A program made the translations under genes and the position numbers. This document shows, one piece after another, positions 54,665 through 62,273 of a DNA stretch of 64,000 nt (position 1 is its first letter; each line of letters opens with the position of its first letter). The notes beneath the pieces were generated by a model, which had not been told where the DNA came from, searched no databases, and saw nothing but the letters and a program-made list of their open reading frames with translations. Source of the DNA: an uncultured Prevotellaceae bacterium (GTDB lineage: Bacteria; Bacteroidota; Bacteroidia; Bacteroidales; Bacteroidaceae); assembly GCA_946411565.1 (NCBI GenBank), contig CAMKEM010000009.1, positions 1-64,000 of the forward strand, written 5' to 3'.

Positions 54665-54696
54665 CAAAGGTACAAAGAATTATCGGAACAACCAAA
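54665..54696 (-). promoter_or_regulatory. Promoter of kdsD-licD
   Basis: On the minus strand TTTG (54693-54696) and TACCTTTG (54665-54672) are 20 nt apart. The leader is about 30 nt to the chosen kdsD start. Confidence 0.75.
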
Positions 54697-54848
54697 TTTT
54701 CATGACCTTTTAATTCCTGATAGTAAATAATGTGTGAAACGTATTTTGCCCTAAATATATATCACTATTGAATTTTATTTATATTCAAAAACGAGCATTT
54801 TGAGGCTACGTTAATTTATGACGAATAGCGTTAATCTTCCATAATCGT

Positions 54849-54879
54849 TTTGTTTTTCCGACTTTTTTTCGTATCTTTG
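54849..54879 (+). promoter_or_regulatory. Promoter of the M23 peptidase gene, almost on the ATG
   Basis: TTTG (54849-54852) and TATCTTTG (54872-54879) are 19 nt apart. The annotated ATG (54885) is only 5 nt after the -7 element, about where transcription should begin, so the mRNA may be leaderless. Confidence 0.7.
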
Positions 54880-54884
54880 CAGTC

Positions 54885-56006
54885 ATGAGCGTAAATCGTA
54901 CATTTAAAACTATAATATGTGCATGTATATTGGTGCTTGGTTTAACAAGTTTTTCAAAGGAAGGCTTTACGCTGACCGAGCAACAACAGATAAGCGTTGA
55001 GACACCGGGATTGTTCATGCAATCCAATGCCTTTCAGGTAGATTTTGCCCAGATGGCTAAGGGCGAATATTCCTTTCCTCTTCCTGTGGGAAAGATTGCT
55101 GATGTAACTCCTTCTGATATTCTTATAGAGACAACCAAAGGCGATGCCGTTAAGGCTATGTTCGGTGGCGTGGTTCGACTTTCACGTAACACCCCACATC
55201 TTGGCAATGTGGTTGTTGTCCGTCACGATAATGGTTTGGAAACTGTCTATGCCCATAATGTGCAGAACCTTGTAAAAGTAGGGCAGAGCGTTAAGGCTGG
55301 TCAGACAATCGCTATTGTAGGAGGTGAGGGTGGCCGTACTTGCTTACTGTTCGCCATAATGGTGAATGGTCGTAGGATAAACCCAGAAACGATTCTTGAT
55401 GTGGATGCTCATGCACTTCATCGTCAGGTTGTTACATTCAAGAAAGTAGATAAGGGTATTGAGGTTGTCTGTGCTCGAAAGGAACGAAAGAAGAAGGAGC
55501 CTGAAGGGATGAGTATGGATACCAACGATCCATTCGGTGGCAATTCCGTATATCGTCTGGATCTCACTTCCATCAAGTCGTGGCGCTATCCTCTTGATGA
55601 TTCTCACGTAATCAGCGGCTATGGTGGCAGGCGACATCATTCGGGTGTGGATATAAAGAATGCACCTAACAAGGAGGTTTATGCCGCTTTTGATGGTCTT
55701 GTGGTGCAGTCGGGAAATTTCTCTGGCTATGGTAAGTGCGTTACCGTTCGTCATCCCAACGGACTTGAGACTCGATATTCTCACAATAGCAAGAACTATG
55801 TGAACGTGGGGGATAAGGTTAAGGCAGGTGATGTTATCGGCACTACAGGTCGTACAGGTCGTGCCACAACCGAGCATCTGCATTTCGAAATTCGCATAGC
55901 AGGTCGTGCTTTTGATCCTGCCTACGTGTTCGATCACGTCAACCATTGCTTGCAGCAATGTGTCTTGCAGTTCAAGAAGAACGGAAGCGTGTCGAGGTTG
56001 AAATAG
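54885..56006 (+). CDS. Tandem M23 (LytM) peptidase, first domain degenerate
   Basis: A 373 aa exported protein. The signal sequence is short (FKTIICACILVLGLTSFS). It carries two lysostaphin-like M23 domains. The second (about 235-355) has the zinc ligands HHSGVD and HLHFEIR and should cut peptidoglycan cross-links. The first (about 75-180) keeps the fold (VVVVRHDNGLETVYAHN, VGQSVKAGQTIAIVGG) but has lost both zinc motifs, with GGRTCLLFAIMV in place of HLHFE. It may therefore bind or regulate. Confidence 0.88.
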   Translation: MSVNRTFKTIICACILVLGLTSFSKEGFTLTEQQQISVETPGLFMQSNAFQVDFAQMAKGEYSFPLPVGKIADVTPSDILIETTKGDAVKAMFGGVVRLSRNTPHLGNVVVVRHDNGLETVYAHNVQNLVKVGQSVKAGQTIAIVGGEGGRTCLLFAIMVNGRRINPETILDVDAHALHRQVVTFKKVDKGIEVVCARKERKKKEPEGMSMDTNDPFGGNSVYRLDLTSIKSWRYPLDDSHVISGYGGRRHHSGVDIKNAPNKEVYAAFDGLVVQSGNFSGYGKCVTVRHPNGLETRYSHNSKNYVNVGDKVKAGDVIGTTGRTGRATTEHLHFEIRIAGRAFDPAYVFDHVNHCLQQCVLQFKKNGSVSRLK

Positions 56007-56061
56007 GGAAATCCCTACCTTGCTTTCGGGATTATATCTTTTTCGTCTTGAACAAAATCTG

Positions 56062-56069
56062 TACTTTTG
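56062..56069 (+). promoter_or_regulatory. -7 element of the glycine-zipper gene
   Basis: TACTTTTG stands 37 nt before the ATG. The -33 element is weak. Confidence 0.45.
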
Positions 56070-56106
56070 CACTCAGAAAATAAAAGGTATGTAATTTTCA
56101 AGAGAT

Positions 56107-56880
56107 ATGAAAAAGTCTGTTATTATAGCTACTTGTGGCGTATTGCTACTGACATCCTGCGGATCAACTGCTGGAGAAGGTGCTTTCAATGGTGCTATGC
56201 TTGGCGGATGGTTCGGTTCTGCTATTGGTGGCATCATAGGTGGGCATTACGGTCACGATGTTGGTACTGTGGTCGGAATGGCAACTGGTGCTGTGATCGG
56301 TGCTCAGAATGGTGCAGAGGAAGAGGAACGACGCATTGAGGCATACGAGGAGGCTCGTCGTGAGCGCGTGCAACGTCATCGTGGGCATAGGCATCGCGGT
56401 ATTGAACGTCGTGGAAATGTCGATAGAAGATACGATGATGACTATGATAGCGGCTTTGACTCTACGAATTCTGGTGATGACCGCATTGAGTTTGAGTCAA
56501 GTGTGGCTGAATCCCAGTCCACAGTCTTTGAACTGAAGAACCAGCACTTCACCGATGCTAATAATGATGGAATATTACAGCGTTCTGAGGTTGGAAGGAT
56601 TTCTTTCGAGATAAAGAATGTTACTTCTCAGATTCAGTACGACCTTATCCCTGCTGTTGTTGAGAGCTCAGGTAACAGCCACATCCTTATCTCTCCTTCT
56701 GCTCATATCGAGAATATTGCCCCTGGACAGACTCTTCGCTATACGGCAATGGTTGCTGCTGACGGAAGTCTGAAGGATGGTAAGGCAACTTTCGAGATAT
56801 CAGTATCTTTGGACGGCAGAGTGCAGGGTAAGGAACTGTTGATTGAGGTGCCAACCAGCAAAACAAAGAATCAGAAATAA
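56107..56880 (+). CDS. Glycine-zipper lipoprotein
   Basis: A 257 aa envelope protein. The lipobox is LLLTSC (Cys at about 18). A glycine-zipper membrane-spanning pattern follows (GAMLGGWFGSAIGGIIGG, VVGMATGAVIG). Next is an Arg/Glu-rich stretch (about 75-105) and a beta-rich C-terminal domain (about 125-250) with ADANNDGIL-like (TDANNDGILQRSEVG) sequence that resembles an EF-hand or dockerin loop. It probably sits in the outer membrane. Function is unknown. Confidence 0.78.
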   Translation: MKKSVIIATCGVLLLTSCGSTAGEGAFNGAMLGGWFGSAIGGIIGGHYGHDVGTVVGMATGAVIGAQNGAEEEERRIEAYEEARRERVQRHRGHRHRGIERRGNVDRRYDDDYDSGFDSTNSGDDRIEFESSVAESQSTVFELKNQHFTDANNDGILQRSEVGRISFEIKNVTSQIQYDLIPAVVESSGNSHILISPSAHIENIAPGQTLRYTAMVAADGSLKDGKATFEISVSLDGRVQGKELLIEVPTSKTKNQK

Positions 56881-56919
56881 AAAAACTGTAAAACATATCG
56901 CATTTTGATTATTTTTTGT

Positions 56920-57012
56920 TACCTTTGCACTCAGCAAACGTAAACAACCAATAATCTCAAGGAAAATGCAAAAAGAAGATTCCTCCTTGAAGCAAGGGGG
57001 AATCTTTTTTCT
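56920..57012 (+). ncRNA. Candidate small RNA or leader-peptide transcript (about 80 nt)
   Basis: A -7 element TACCTTTG (56920-56927; the -33 is weak) is followed about 50 nt later by a 13-bp terminator stem (AGATTCCTCCTTG, loop AAG, CAAGGGGGAATCT) and TTTTTT. No annotated gene lies between. A 22-codon ORF (MQKEDSSLKQGGIFFLLF, 56966) overlaps the stem and could be a leader peptide. The transcript would be roughly 56933-57012. It ends about 200 nt before the PPDK_N gene. Confidence 0.5.
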
Positions 57013-57075
57013 GTTATTCCGAACGCGAGGGTAGGGATTAAAAAATTAAGAGATTAAGATATTGATAAATTAAGA

Positions 57076-57104
57076 AAACTTTGCGTCTCTGCGTCTTTGC
57101 GTTT
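57076..57104. repeat. GCAAAGAC-unit repeat, single arm
   Basis: AAAACTTTGCGTCTCTGCGT, then CTTTGCGTTT, is one arm of the family seen inverted at 3575 and 34968. The rest of 57013-57174 holds AT-rich filler. Confidence 0.65.
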
Positions 57105-57174
57105 CAACAAGATAATTGGGTTGTTTGTCAAGAAACGATTATCCCCGCAATGCCCTCTGCGGAAAAAGCTATAA

Positions 57175-57206
57175 AGAATTCCCCCTTGGGGGGATAGGGG
57201 GCTTTT
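57175..57206. repeat. C/G-rich palindromic repeat before the PPDK_N gene
   Basis: AGAATTCCCCCTTGGGGGGA, then TAGGGGGCTTTT. It ends 6 nt before the ATG at 57212, so it must lie in the mRNA leader. Confidence 0.7.
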
Positions 57207-57211
57207 AAAAT

Positions 57212-60187
57212 ATGAATTCAACTCCACTACGTGACGTCACGTTTCTCAATCTGATGAACCGACGCATCTACAGGGTGCTTATCATCGCTAATCCATACGA
57301 CGCCTTCATGCTCGAAGACGATGGTCGTATAGATGAGAAACTGTTCAATGAATACACCGAACTTGGTCTTCGATATCCTCCTACGTTTACTCAGGTTAGT
57401 ACTACGGAGGAAGCTCGTGCCGTGCTTACGTCAGTTGACGTGAACCTCGTTATCTGTATGCCAGGTAATCTGGACAATGGTGCTTTCGATGTGGCTCGTG
57501 CAGTGAAGGCCGACTTCCCTCACATGCCTTGCGTGGTGCTCACACCGTTCAGCCACGGTATCACCCGAAGAATGCAGAACGAGGACCTCTCCATGTTCGA
57601 TTTCGTGTTCTGCTGGCTGGGAAACACAAACCTCATCCTCTCTATCATCAAGATAATAGAGGACAGCATGAACCTTGAGCATGATGTGAACGAGGGTGTG
57701 CAGGTTATCCTCTTTGTTGAGGATAGCATTCGTTTCTATTCATCCATACTCCCTCATCTCTATAGCTTCATCCTTGCCCAGAGCCAGCGCTTTGCCACAG
57801 AGGCTCTCAACCCTCATGCGTCTGCCCTTCGTATGCGAGGAAGACCGAAGGTGGTTCTTGCACGAAACTATACCGAGGCTGTGAGGATTTATGACAAGTA
57901 CAAGGAGAATATGCTTGGCGTTATTTCCGACTGCCGTTTCCCTATCACTGGCTACACTCAGCTCAATGGCGAAAGTGAGAAAGTGGCTGATGCTGGTTTC
58001 AAACTGCTCGACTATATCCGCAGTCAGGATGAGTATGTTCCTCTGATTATCGAGAGTTCGGAACAGGAGAACATGGCTATTGCCAAGCAGAAGGGATATT
58101 TCTTCCTCGACAAGAACTCTAAGAAGATAAGCGTGGATTTGCGTAAGGCTATGGAGGAACACATGGGATTCGGTGACTTCCTATTCCGTGACCCGAAGAC
58201 TCATGAGGTGGTCCAGCGTGTGCGTTCCCTAAAGGAATTGCAGGACCATGTATTCTCTATTCCTCGTGAGTCAATGCTCTATCATGTTAGCCGAAACCAC
58301 GTATCTCGTTGGCTCTCAGCTCGTGCCATATTCCCTGTGTCTGCCTTCCTGAAGCATATCACATGGCATAAACTTCAGGATGTGGATGCCCATCGTCAGA
58401 TTATCTTCGATGCAATTGTGCAGTACCGACACATGAAGAACATCGGTACGGTGGCTGTTTTCGATAGGCTGAAGTTCGACTCATACAGTCACTTTGCACG
58501 TATCGGTGAAGGCTCTCTCGGAGGTAAGGGACGTGGTCTGGCTTTCCTTGACAACGTGATAAAGAGCAAGGCTGAGTTTGACCAGTTCGAGGGTGTGAAG
58601 GTATCAATTCCGAAGACTGTGGTGCTTTGTACCGACATCTTCGATAAGTTCATGGAGGAGAATGACCTTTATCCTATCGCACTCAGCGATGCTTCCGACG
58701 AGGAGATTCTTGAGGCTTTCCTGAAGGCTCAGTTCCCTGATGATTTGCGTAGTGACTGCGAGACTTTCATACGTGCCACAAAGTGTCCGCTTGCCATACG
58801 TTCATCCTCTCTTCTGGAGGATAGCCACTACCAGCCGTTTGCAGGTGTATATTCCACATATATGATACCTTATATCGCTGACCATGAGGTGATGCTCAGT
58901 ATGCTTGCAAAGGCTATCAAGAGCGTGTATGCTTCTGTCTATTACAAGGATTCTAAGGCTTATATGACTGCCACCTCAAATGTCATCGACCAGGAGAAAA
59001 TGGCTGTTGTGCTTCAGGAGGTAGTGGGTATGCCGCATATCTGTGATGGCAAGACCTTGTACTATCCGAATATGTCGGGCGTGCTTCGTTCGCTCAACTA
59101 TTACCCTATCGGTGACGAGACTTCCGAGGAGGGCATTGCATCGTTGGCAATGGGCTTGGGCAAGTACATCGTGGATGGTGGTCGTACCCTTCGTGTCTGT
59201 CCTTATCACCCTCGTCAGGTGTTGCAGATGAGCGAAATGGAGATTGCCTTGAAAGAGACACAGACCATTTTCTATGCCCTTGACATGAGTGCTGCCGACG
59301 AGGATTTCAAGGTGGATGATGGCTTCAACATTAAGCGTGTTAGGGTTAAGGAAGCGGATTATAATGATGGTTCTATGCGTCATATTGTCTCTACCTACGA
59401 CCCATACGATAACGTCATTCGTGACGGTCAGTATGATGAGGGCAGAAAACTGATATCCTTCGTTGGAGTACTTCAGAATTGTGCTGCGCCTATACCAGAG
59501 CTTATGCAGATGTCGATGAAATTCGGCTCAGAGGCTATGCGTCGTCCTGTTGAGATCGAGTTTGCGGCGAATATCAAAGGCGACAAGACCGTGGATTTTT
59601 ATCTCCTTCAGATTCGCCCTATCGTTGACTCGAAGCAGGAACTCAACGAAGACCTCACGAAGTATTCAGATGACGAGTGCCTTATCCGCACATCAAGTTC
59701 ACTTGGTCATGGAGTTTCTGAGGATGTGATGGATGTTGTCTATGTAAAGACAGATGAGAACTTCACAGCTTCAAACAATCCATACGTTGCAGACGATATT
59801 GAGCGTATCAACCGCGGATTCCTTGCTCGTGGCGAGAACTATATCCTTGCAGGGCCTGGACGCTGGGGCTCAAGTGACTTGTGGCTCGGTGTGCCTGTTA
59901 AGTGGCCTCATATTAGTGCCTCAAAGCTGATAGTGGAGGTAGGGCTTGACAACTATCGTGTGGATCCTTCGCAGGGTACTCATTTCTTCCAGAACCTAAC
60001 CTCGCTCGGTGTAGGTTATTTCACCATCAACCCTTATCGTGGTGAAGGTATTTTCCGCAAGGAGATACTTGACGCTATGCCAGCCGTTGAGGAAACGAAG
60101 TATGTTCGTCATGTGCGGTTCCCTAAGCCTCTCAAGATTATGATGGACGGCATGAAGCAGCTCGGCGTGGTGTTGCTCGGTGAGTAG
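57212..60187 (+). CDS. Receiver-like/PEP-pyruvate-dikinase N-domain fusion protein
   Basis: A 991 aa cytoplasmic protein. The first 340 residues contain two receiver-like folds (RVLIIANPYDAF and VILFVEDSIRFY, with GVISDCRFP as a possible phospho-Asp strand). Then comes a PPDK_N ATP-grasp-type domain (GEGSLGGKGRGLAFLD, LAIRSSSLLEDSHYQPFAGV, and VDFYLLQIRPI near 800). It lacks the phospho-His swivelling domain and the C-terminal PEP barrel of true PEP synthase or PPDK. It is often labelled PEP synthase in Bacteroidales, but that reaction is improbable. A signalling or nucleotide-dependent transfer role is possible. Confidence 0.8.
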   Translation: MNSTPLRDVTFLNLMNRRIYRVLIIANPYDAFMLEDDGRIDEKLFNEYTELGLRYPPTFTQVSTTEEARAVLTSVDVNLVICMPGNLDNGAFDVARAVKADFPHMPCVVLTPFSHGITRRMQNEDLSMFDFVFCWLGNTNLILSIIKIIEDSMNLEHDVNEGVQVILFVEDSIRFYSSILPHLYSFILAQSQRFATEALNPHASALRMRGRPKVVLARNYTEAVRIYDKYKENMLGVISDCRFPITGYTQLNGESEKVADAGFKLLDYIRSQDEYVPLIIESSEQENMAIAKQKGYFFLDKNSKKISVDLRKAMEEHMGFGDFLFRDPKTHEVVQRVRSLKELQDHVFSIPRESMLYHVSRNHVSRWLSARAIFPVSAFLKHITWHKLQDVDAHRQIIFDAIVQYRHMKNIGTVAVFDRLKFDSYSHFARIGEGSLGGKGRGLAFLDNVIKSKAEFDQFEGVKVSIPKTVVLCTDIFDKFMEENDLYPIALSDASDEEILEAFLKAQFPDDLRSDCETFIRATKCPLAIRSSSLLEDSHYQPFAGVYSTYMIPYIADHEVMLSMLAKAIKSVYASVYYKDSKAYMTATSNVIDQEKMAVVLQEVVGMPHICDGKTLYYPNMSGVLRSLNYYPIGDETSEEGIASLAMGLGKYIVDGGRTLRVCPYHPRQVLQMSEMEIALKETQTIFYALDMSAADEDFKVDDGFNIKRVRVKEADYNDGSMRHIVSTYDPYDNVIRDGQYDEGRKLISFVGVLQNCAAPIPELMQMSMKFGSEAMRRPVEIEFAANIKGDKTVDFYLLQIRPIVDSKQELNEDLTKYSDDECLIRTSSSLGHGVSEDVMDVVYVKTDENFTASNNPYVADDIERINRGFLARGENYILAGPGRWGSSDLWLGVPVKWPHISASKLIVEVGLDNYRVDPSQGTHFFQNLTSLGVGYFTINPYRGEGIFRKEILDAMPAVEETKYVRHVRFPKPLKIMMDGMKQLGVVLLGE

Positions 60188-60204
60188 TTCTTTGTCCTTT
60201 CCTT

Positions 60205-60304
60205 CATTCGCCCTTCCGGATAGGGCTTAGGTTCGCTATGGGGAACGGACTCGTAACGGACCTGAAACGGAGGTGGAACGGACTTACAACGGCTTTATAA
60301 CGAA
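60205..60304. repeat. 11-bp-phased AACGGA array, copy C
   Basis: AACGG starts at 60244, 60255, 60266, 60277 and 60288, and AACGA at 60299, an exact 11-bp period with varied bases between. The right edge TTTATAACGAA matches copies A and B. It lies just after the PPDK_N gene. Confidence 0.85.
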
Positions 60305-60331
60305 CCCACCCTTGCGCAAGTTTGTCTAACT

Positions 60332-60417
60332 ACTCCCCCTTGAGGGGGGGGCTTTTCACATACTCCGATCTTATCAACATCGGACTACCCATTGGGGAGG
60401 GGACTGGGTGGGCTTGG
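60332..60417. repeat. Two C/G-rich palindromic repeats
   Basis: TACTCCCCCTTGAGGGGGGG, then GCTTTT (60332-60356), and CTACCCATTGGGGAGGGGAC, then TGGGTGGGCTTGG (60385-60417), are in the same orientation about 53 bp apart. Confidence 0.65.
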
Positions 60418-60498
60418 TTTCGTTGCAAAGTTACAACATTCTCATTGCGGTTCACGAATGTTTCGCGAAAAATTTTTTGATTTTTTCAGGAAGGGCAT

Positions 60499-60665
60499 GA
60501 GTGTCAAGTGTCACGGTGTCACGAGTGTCATTAAGCATTTCGGAGTGCGGAGAATCCCCATAATAATATATAAAAATATTTTTATATATTATTATGAGTA
60601 CTTCCCCCCTCTCTTTTTAATTAGAAAACCTTAATGACACTAATGACACCATGACCCTATGACAC
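60499..60665. repeat. Perfect 38-bp palindrome inside inverted TGTCA clusters
   Basis: A perfect 38-bp AT palindrome lies at 60559-60596 (half: CATAATAATATATAAAAAT). On its left TGTCA recurs (GTGTCAAGTGTCACGGTGTC, then ATTAAG); on its right the mirror recurs (CTTAATGACACTAATGACAC, then repeated GACACC). It can extrude as a large cruciform or fold as RNA. There is no gene in 60188-60987. Confidence 0.8.
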
Positions 60666-60712
60666 CACGTATAATGAATGGTTGTTTAACAATCTCAGAA
60701 AGAGATAGTTGG

Positions 60713-60822
60713 CGTTAATGCTAATTAATGCTTTTACGTCGGCCGAAATTTCGACCCTCGTACTTTTAACCTTTTTGTTAATGCTGATTAATGTTTGGAT
60801 GTCAGCGAAAATTTGCGTCCAC
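60713..60822. repeat. Imperfect direct repeat of about 44 bp
   Basis: GTTAATGCTAATTAATGCTT ... CGAAATTTCGACC (from 60713) and GTTAATGCTGATTAATGTTT ... CGAAAATTTGCGTCC (from 60777) align along their length. The spacing is about 64 bp. They lie upstream of the LRR gene promoter. Confidence 0.6.
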
Positions 60823-60912
60823 ATGTCCTCTCCCATGCATTACTTGACTTGTGAAACCTTATCGTAAGGTTAAAAAATCTTAAGTGCAATAAAGAAAATC
60901 GGGAGGAATGTC

Positions 60913-60941
60913 TTGAACCGCAACGAAATATTGTAACTTTG
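60913..60941 (+). promoter_or_regulatory. Promoter of the LRR surface protein
   Basis: TTG (60913-60915) and TAACTTTG (60934-60941) are 18 nt apart. The leader is about 40 nt. Confidence 0.6.
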
Positions 60942-60987
60942 CATCTGAAAATAAAAATGGTATAATAACGAAACTAAAAAAACATCG

Positions 60988-62151
60988 ATGATGACAAAAT
61001 CAATGAAATTCTTAATGCTTATGCTGACACTGGTAGTGTCAGTGGCTGGACATGCTCAAAAGGTTAATGGTGAGCAAACAGAGATTAATGGTTTGTATTA
61101 TAATCTTGATTATTTTGATTTCAAAAAAAATAGTCGTATTTTTGGTGAAGCGGAAGTTACTGATGGTGAAAAAAAATATTCAGGCGATGTTGTTATTCCT
61201 GCAACAGTAACTTATGGCAAAGATTATAAAGTGGCGAGAATTTCTATGTATGCATTCTATAGTTGCCCAGATCTAAATTCCGTTACAATTCCTAATTCCG
61301 TAACGAGCATAGGTCATGGAGCTTTTTCAGGTTGTTGGAATCTTACCTCTGTAACAGTTCCAAATTCCATAACGAATATCGAAGAAGCTGCTTTCTCGCT
61401 GTGTACAAGTCTTACCTCAATCACAATTCCTAATACAATTACAAGTATAGAAAAAGCGACTTTCTTTGCTTGTCAAGGTTTTAAGTCTATCACAATTCCT
61501 AATTCCGTGACAAGTATTAAGATGCAAGCTTTTTCTGCATGCTCTGCTCTCACTTCTGTAACAATTCCTAATTCTGTGACAAGTCTTGGCGAAATGGCTT
61601 TTGATTGTTGCTCTGGGCTTAAATTTGTTTCTATTCCAGAATCTCTGACTGATTTTGATGAGAATGTTTTTGATAGATGTGATAGCCTGATAACGGTTGT
61701 AAATCTTTCTAAGACGCCACAGAATATACCTGACGGAACATTCTCAAAATATGGTACTCTTCATGTACTTCCTGGTTGCAAGGCTGCATACGAGGCTGCT
61801 GATGTATGGAAGAACTTTACTATTGTGGAGGATGCAAATCAACCTGCAGAGGTAATAGCTGTTAATGACCTGATTGCTGCTATCGGAAAAGTGGAAAATA
61901 CAGAGGAAAGCAAAGCAAAGATTACAGCTGCTCGTTCTGCATACGATGCTCTAACAAAGGAACAGCAGGCTCTCGTAAAGAATTTCAACGCTCTTGTTGA
62001 TGCAGAAAATGCTTACAAGCAGTTTGAAACTACTGGTATTGCTAGTGTAGAGACCAAAGACAGCAATAAGGATGGAAAGTATATTGAAAATGGCAATATC
62101 GTGATTGTAAAGAACGGCAAGAAATACAATATCAATGGTCAGGCAGAATAA
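60988..62151 (+). CDS. BspA-like leucine-rich-repeat surface protein
   Basis: A 387 aa secreted protein. It has a signal peptide (MKFLMLMLTLVVSVAGHA^Q). Five 23-residue LRR_5 repeats (for example LTSVTIPNSVTSLGEMAF) are encoded by an exact 69-bp DNA period (61291, 61360, 61429, 61498, 61567). A three-helix module follows (AAIGKVENTEESKAKITAAR ... LTKEQQALVKNFNAL, about 290-350). The tail IENGNIVIVKNGKKYNINGQ has the NGNIVIVKNGKKY form of Prevotella C-terminal sorting signals. It is probably a T9SS-exported adhesin-like protein. It has its own promoter and terminator and, unlike the 28-33 kb proteins, no small peptide gene follows. Confidence 0.85.
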   Translation: MMTKSMKFLMLMLTLVVSVAGHAQKVNGEQTEINGLYYNLDYFDFKKNSRIFGEAEVTDGEKKYSGDVVIPATVTYGKDYKVARISMYAFYSCPDLNSVTIPNSVTSIGHGAFSGCWNLTSVTVPNSITNIEEAAFSLCTSLTSITIPNTITSIEKATFFACQGFKSITIPNSVTSIKMQAFSACSALTSVTIPNSVTSLGEMAFDCCSGLKFVSIPESLTDFDENVFDRCDSLITVVNLSKTPQNIPDGTFSKYGTLHVLPGCKAAYEAADVWKNFTIVEDANQPAEVIAVNDLIAAIGKVENTEESKAKITAARSAYDALTKEQQALVKNFNALVDAENAYKQFETTGIASVETKDSNKDGKYIENGNIVIVKNGKKYNINGQAE

Positions 62152-62189
62152 TGGATGTTCTGATTATCTTATTGTAATACAAAATATTA

Positions 62190-62226
62190 AAAACTCCTCG
62201 CTTGCTTTTGCAAGTGGGGAGTTTTT
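62190..62226 (+). terminator. Terminator of the LRR gene
   Basis: AAAACTCC..CTTGC, loop TTTT, GCAAG..GGGGAGTTTTT. A strong stem and T-run about 40 nt after the LRR stop codon. Confidence 0.85.
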
Positions 62227-62273
62227 CTATTGCTTTATTTGAGTTCTTTTGCTATGCAAAGTATGGGTAATAA

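Noticed and set aside
55344-56072. 242 aa minus-strand ORF opposite the M23 gene
   Set aside because: It overlaps the zinc-motif-bearing M23 domains on the other strand. The plus-strand gene has promoter and signal peptide support.
60242-60304. Coding tandem repeat continuing the PPDK_N gene
   Set aside because: The gene stops at 60187 and the 11-bp period is not a multiple of three, so it is not a coding repeat.
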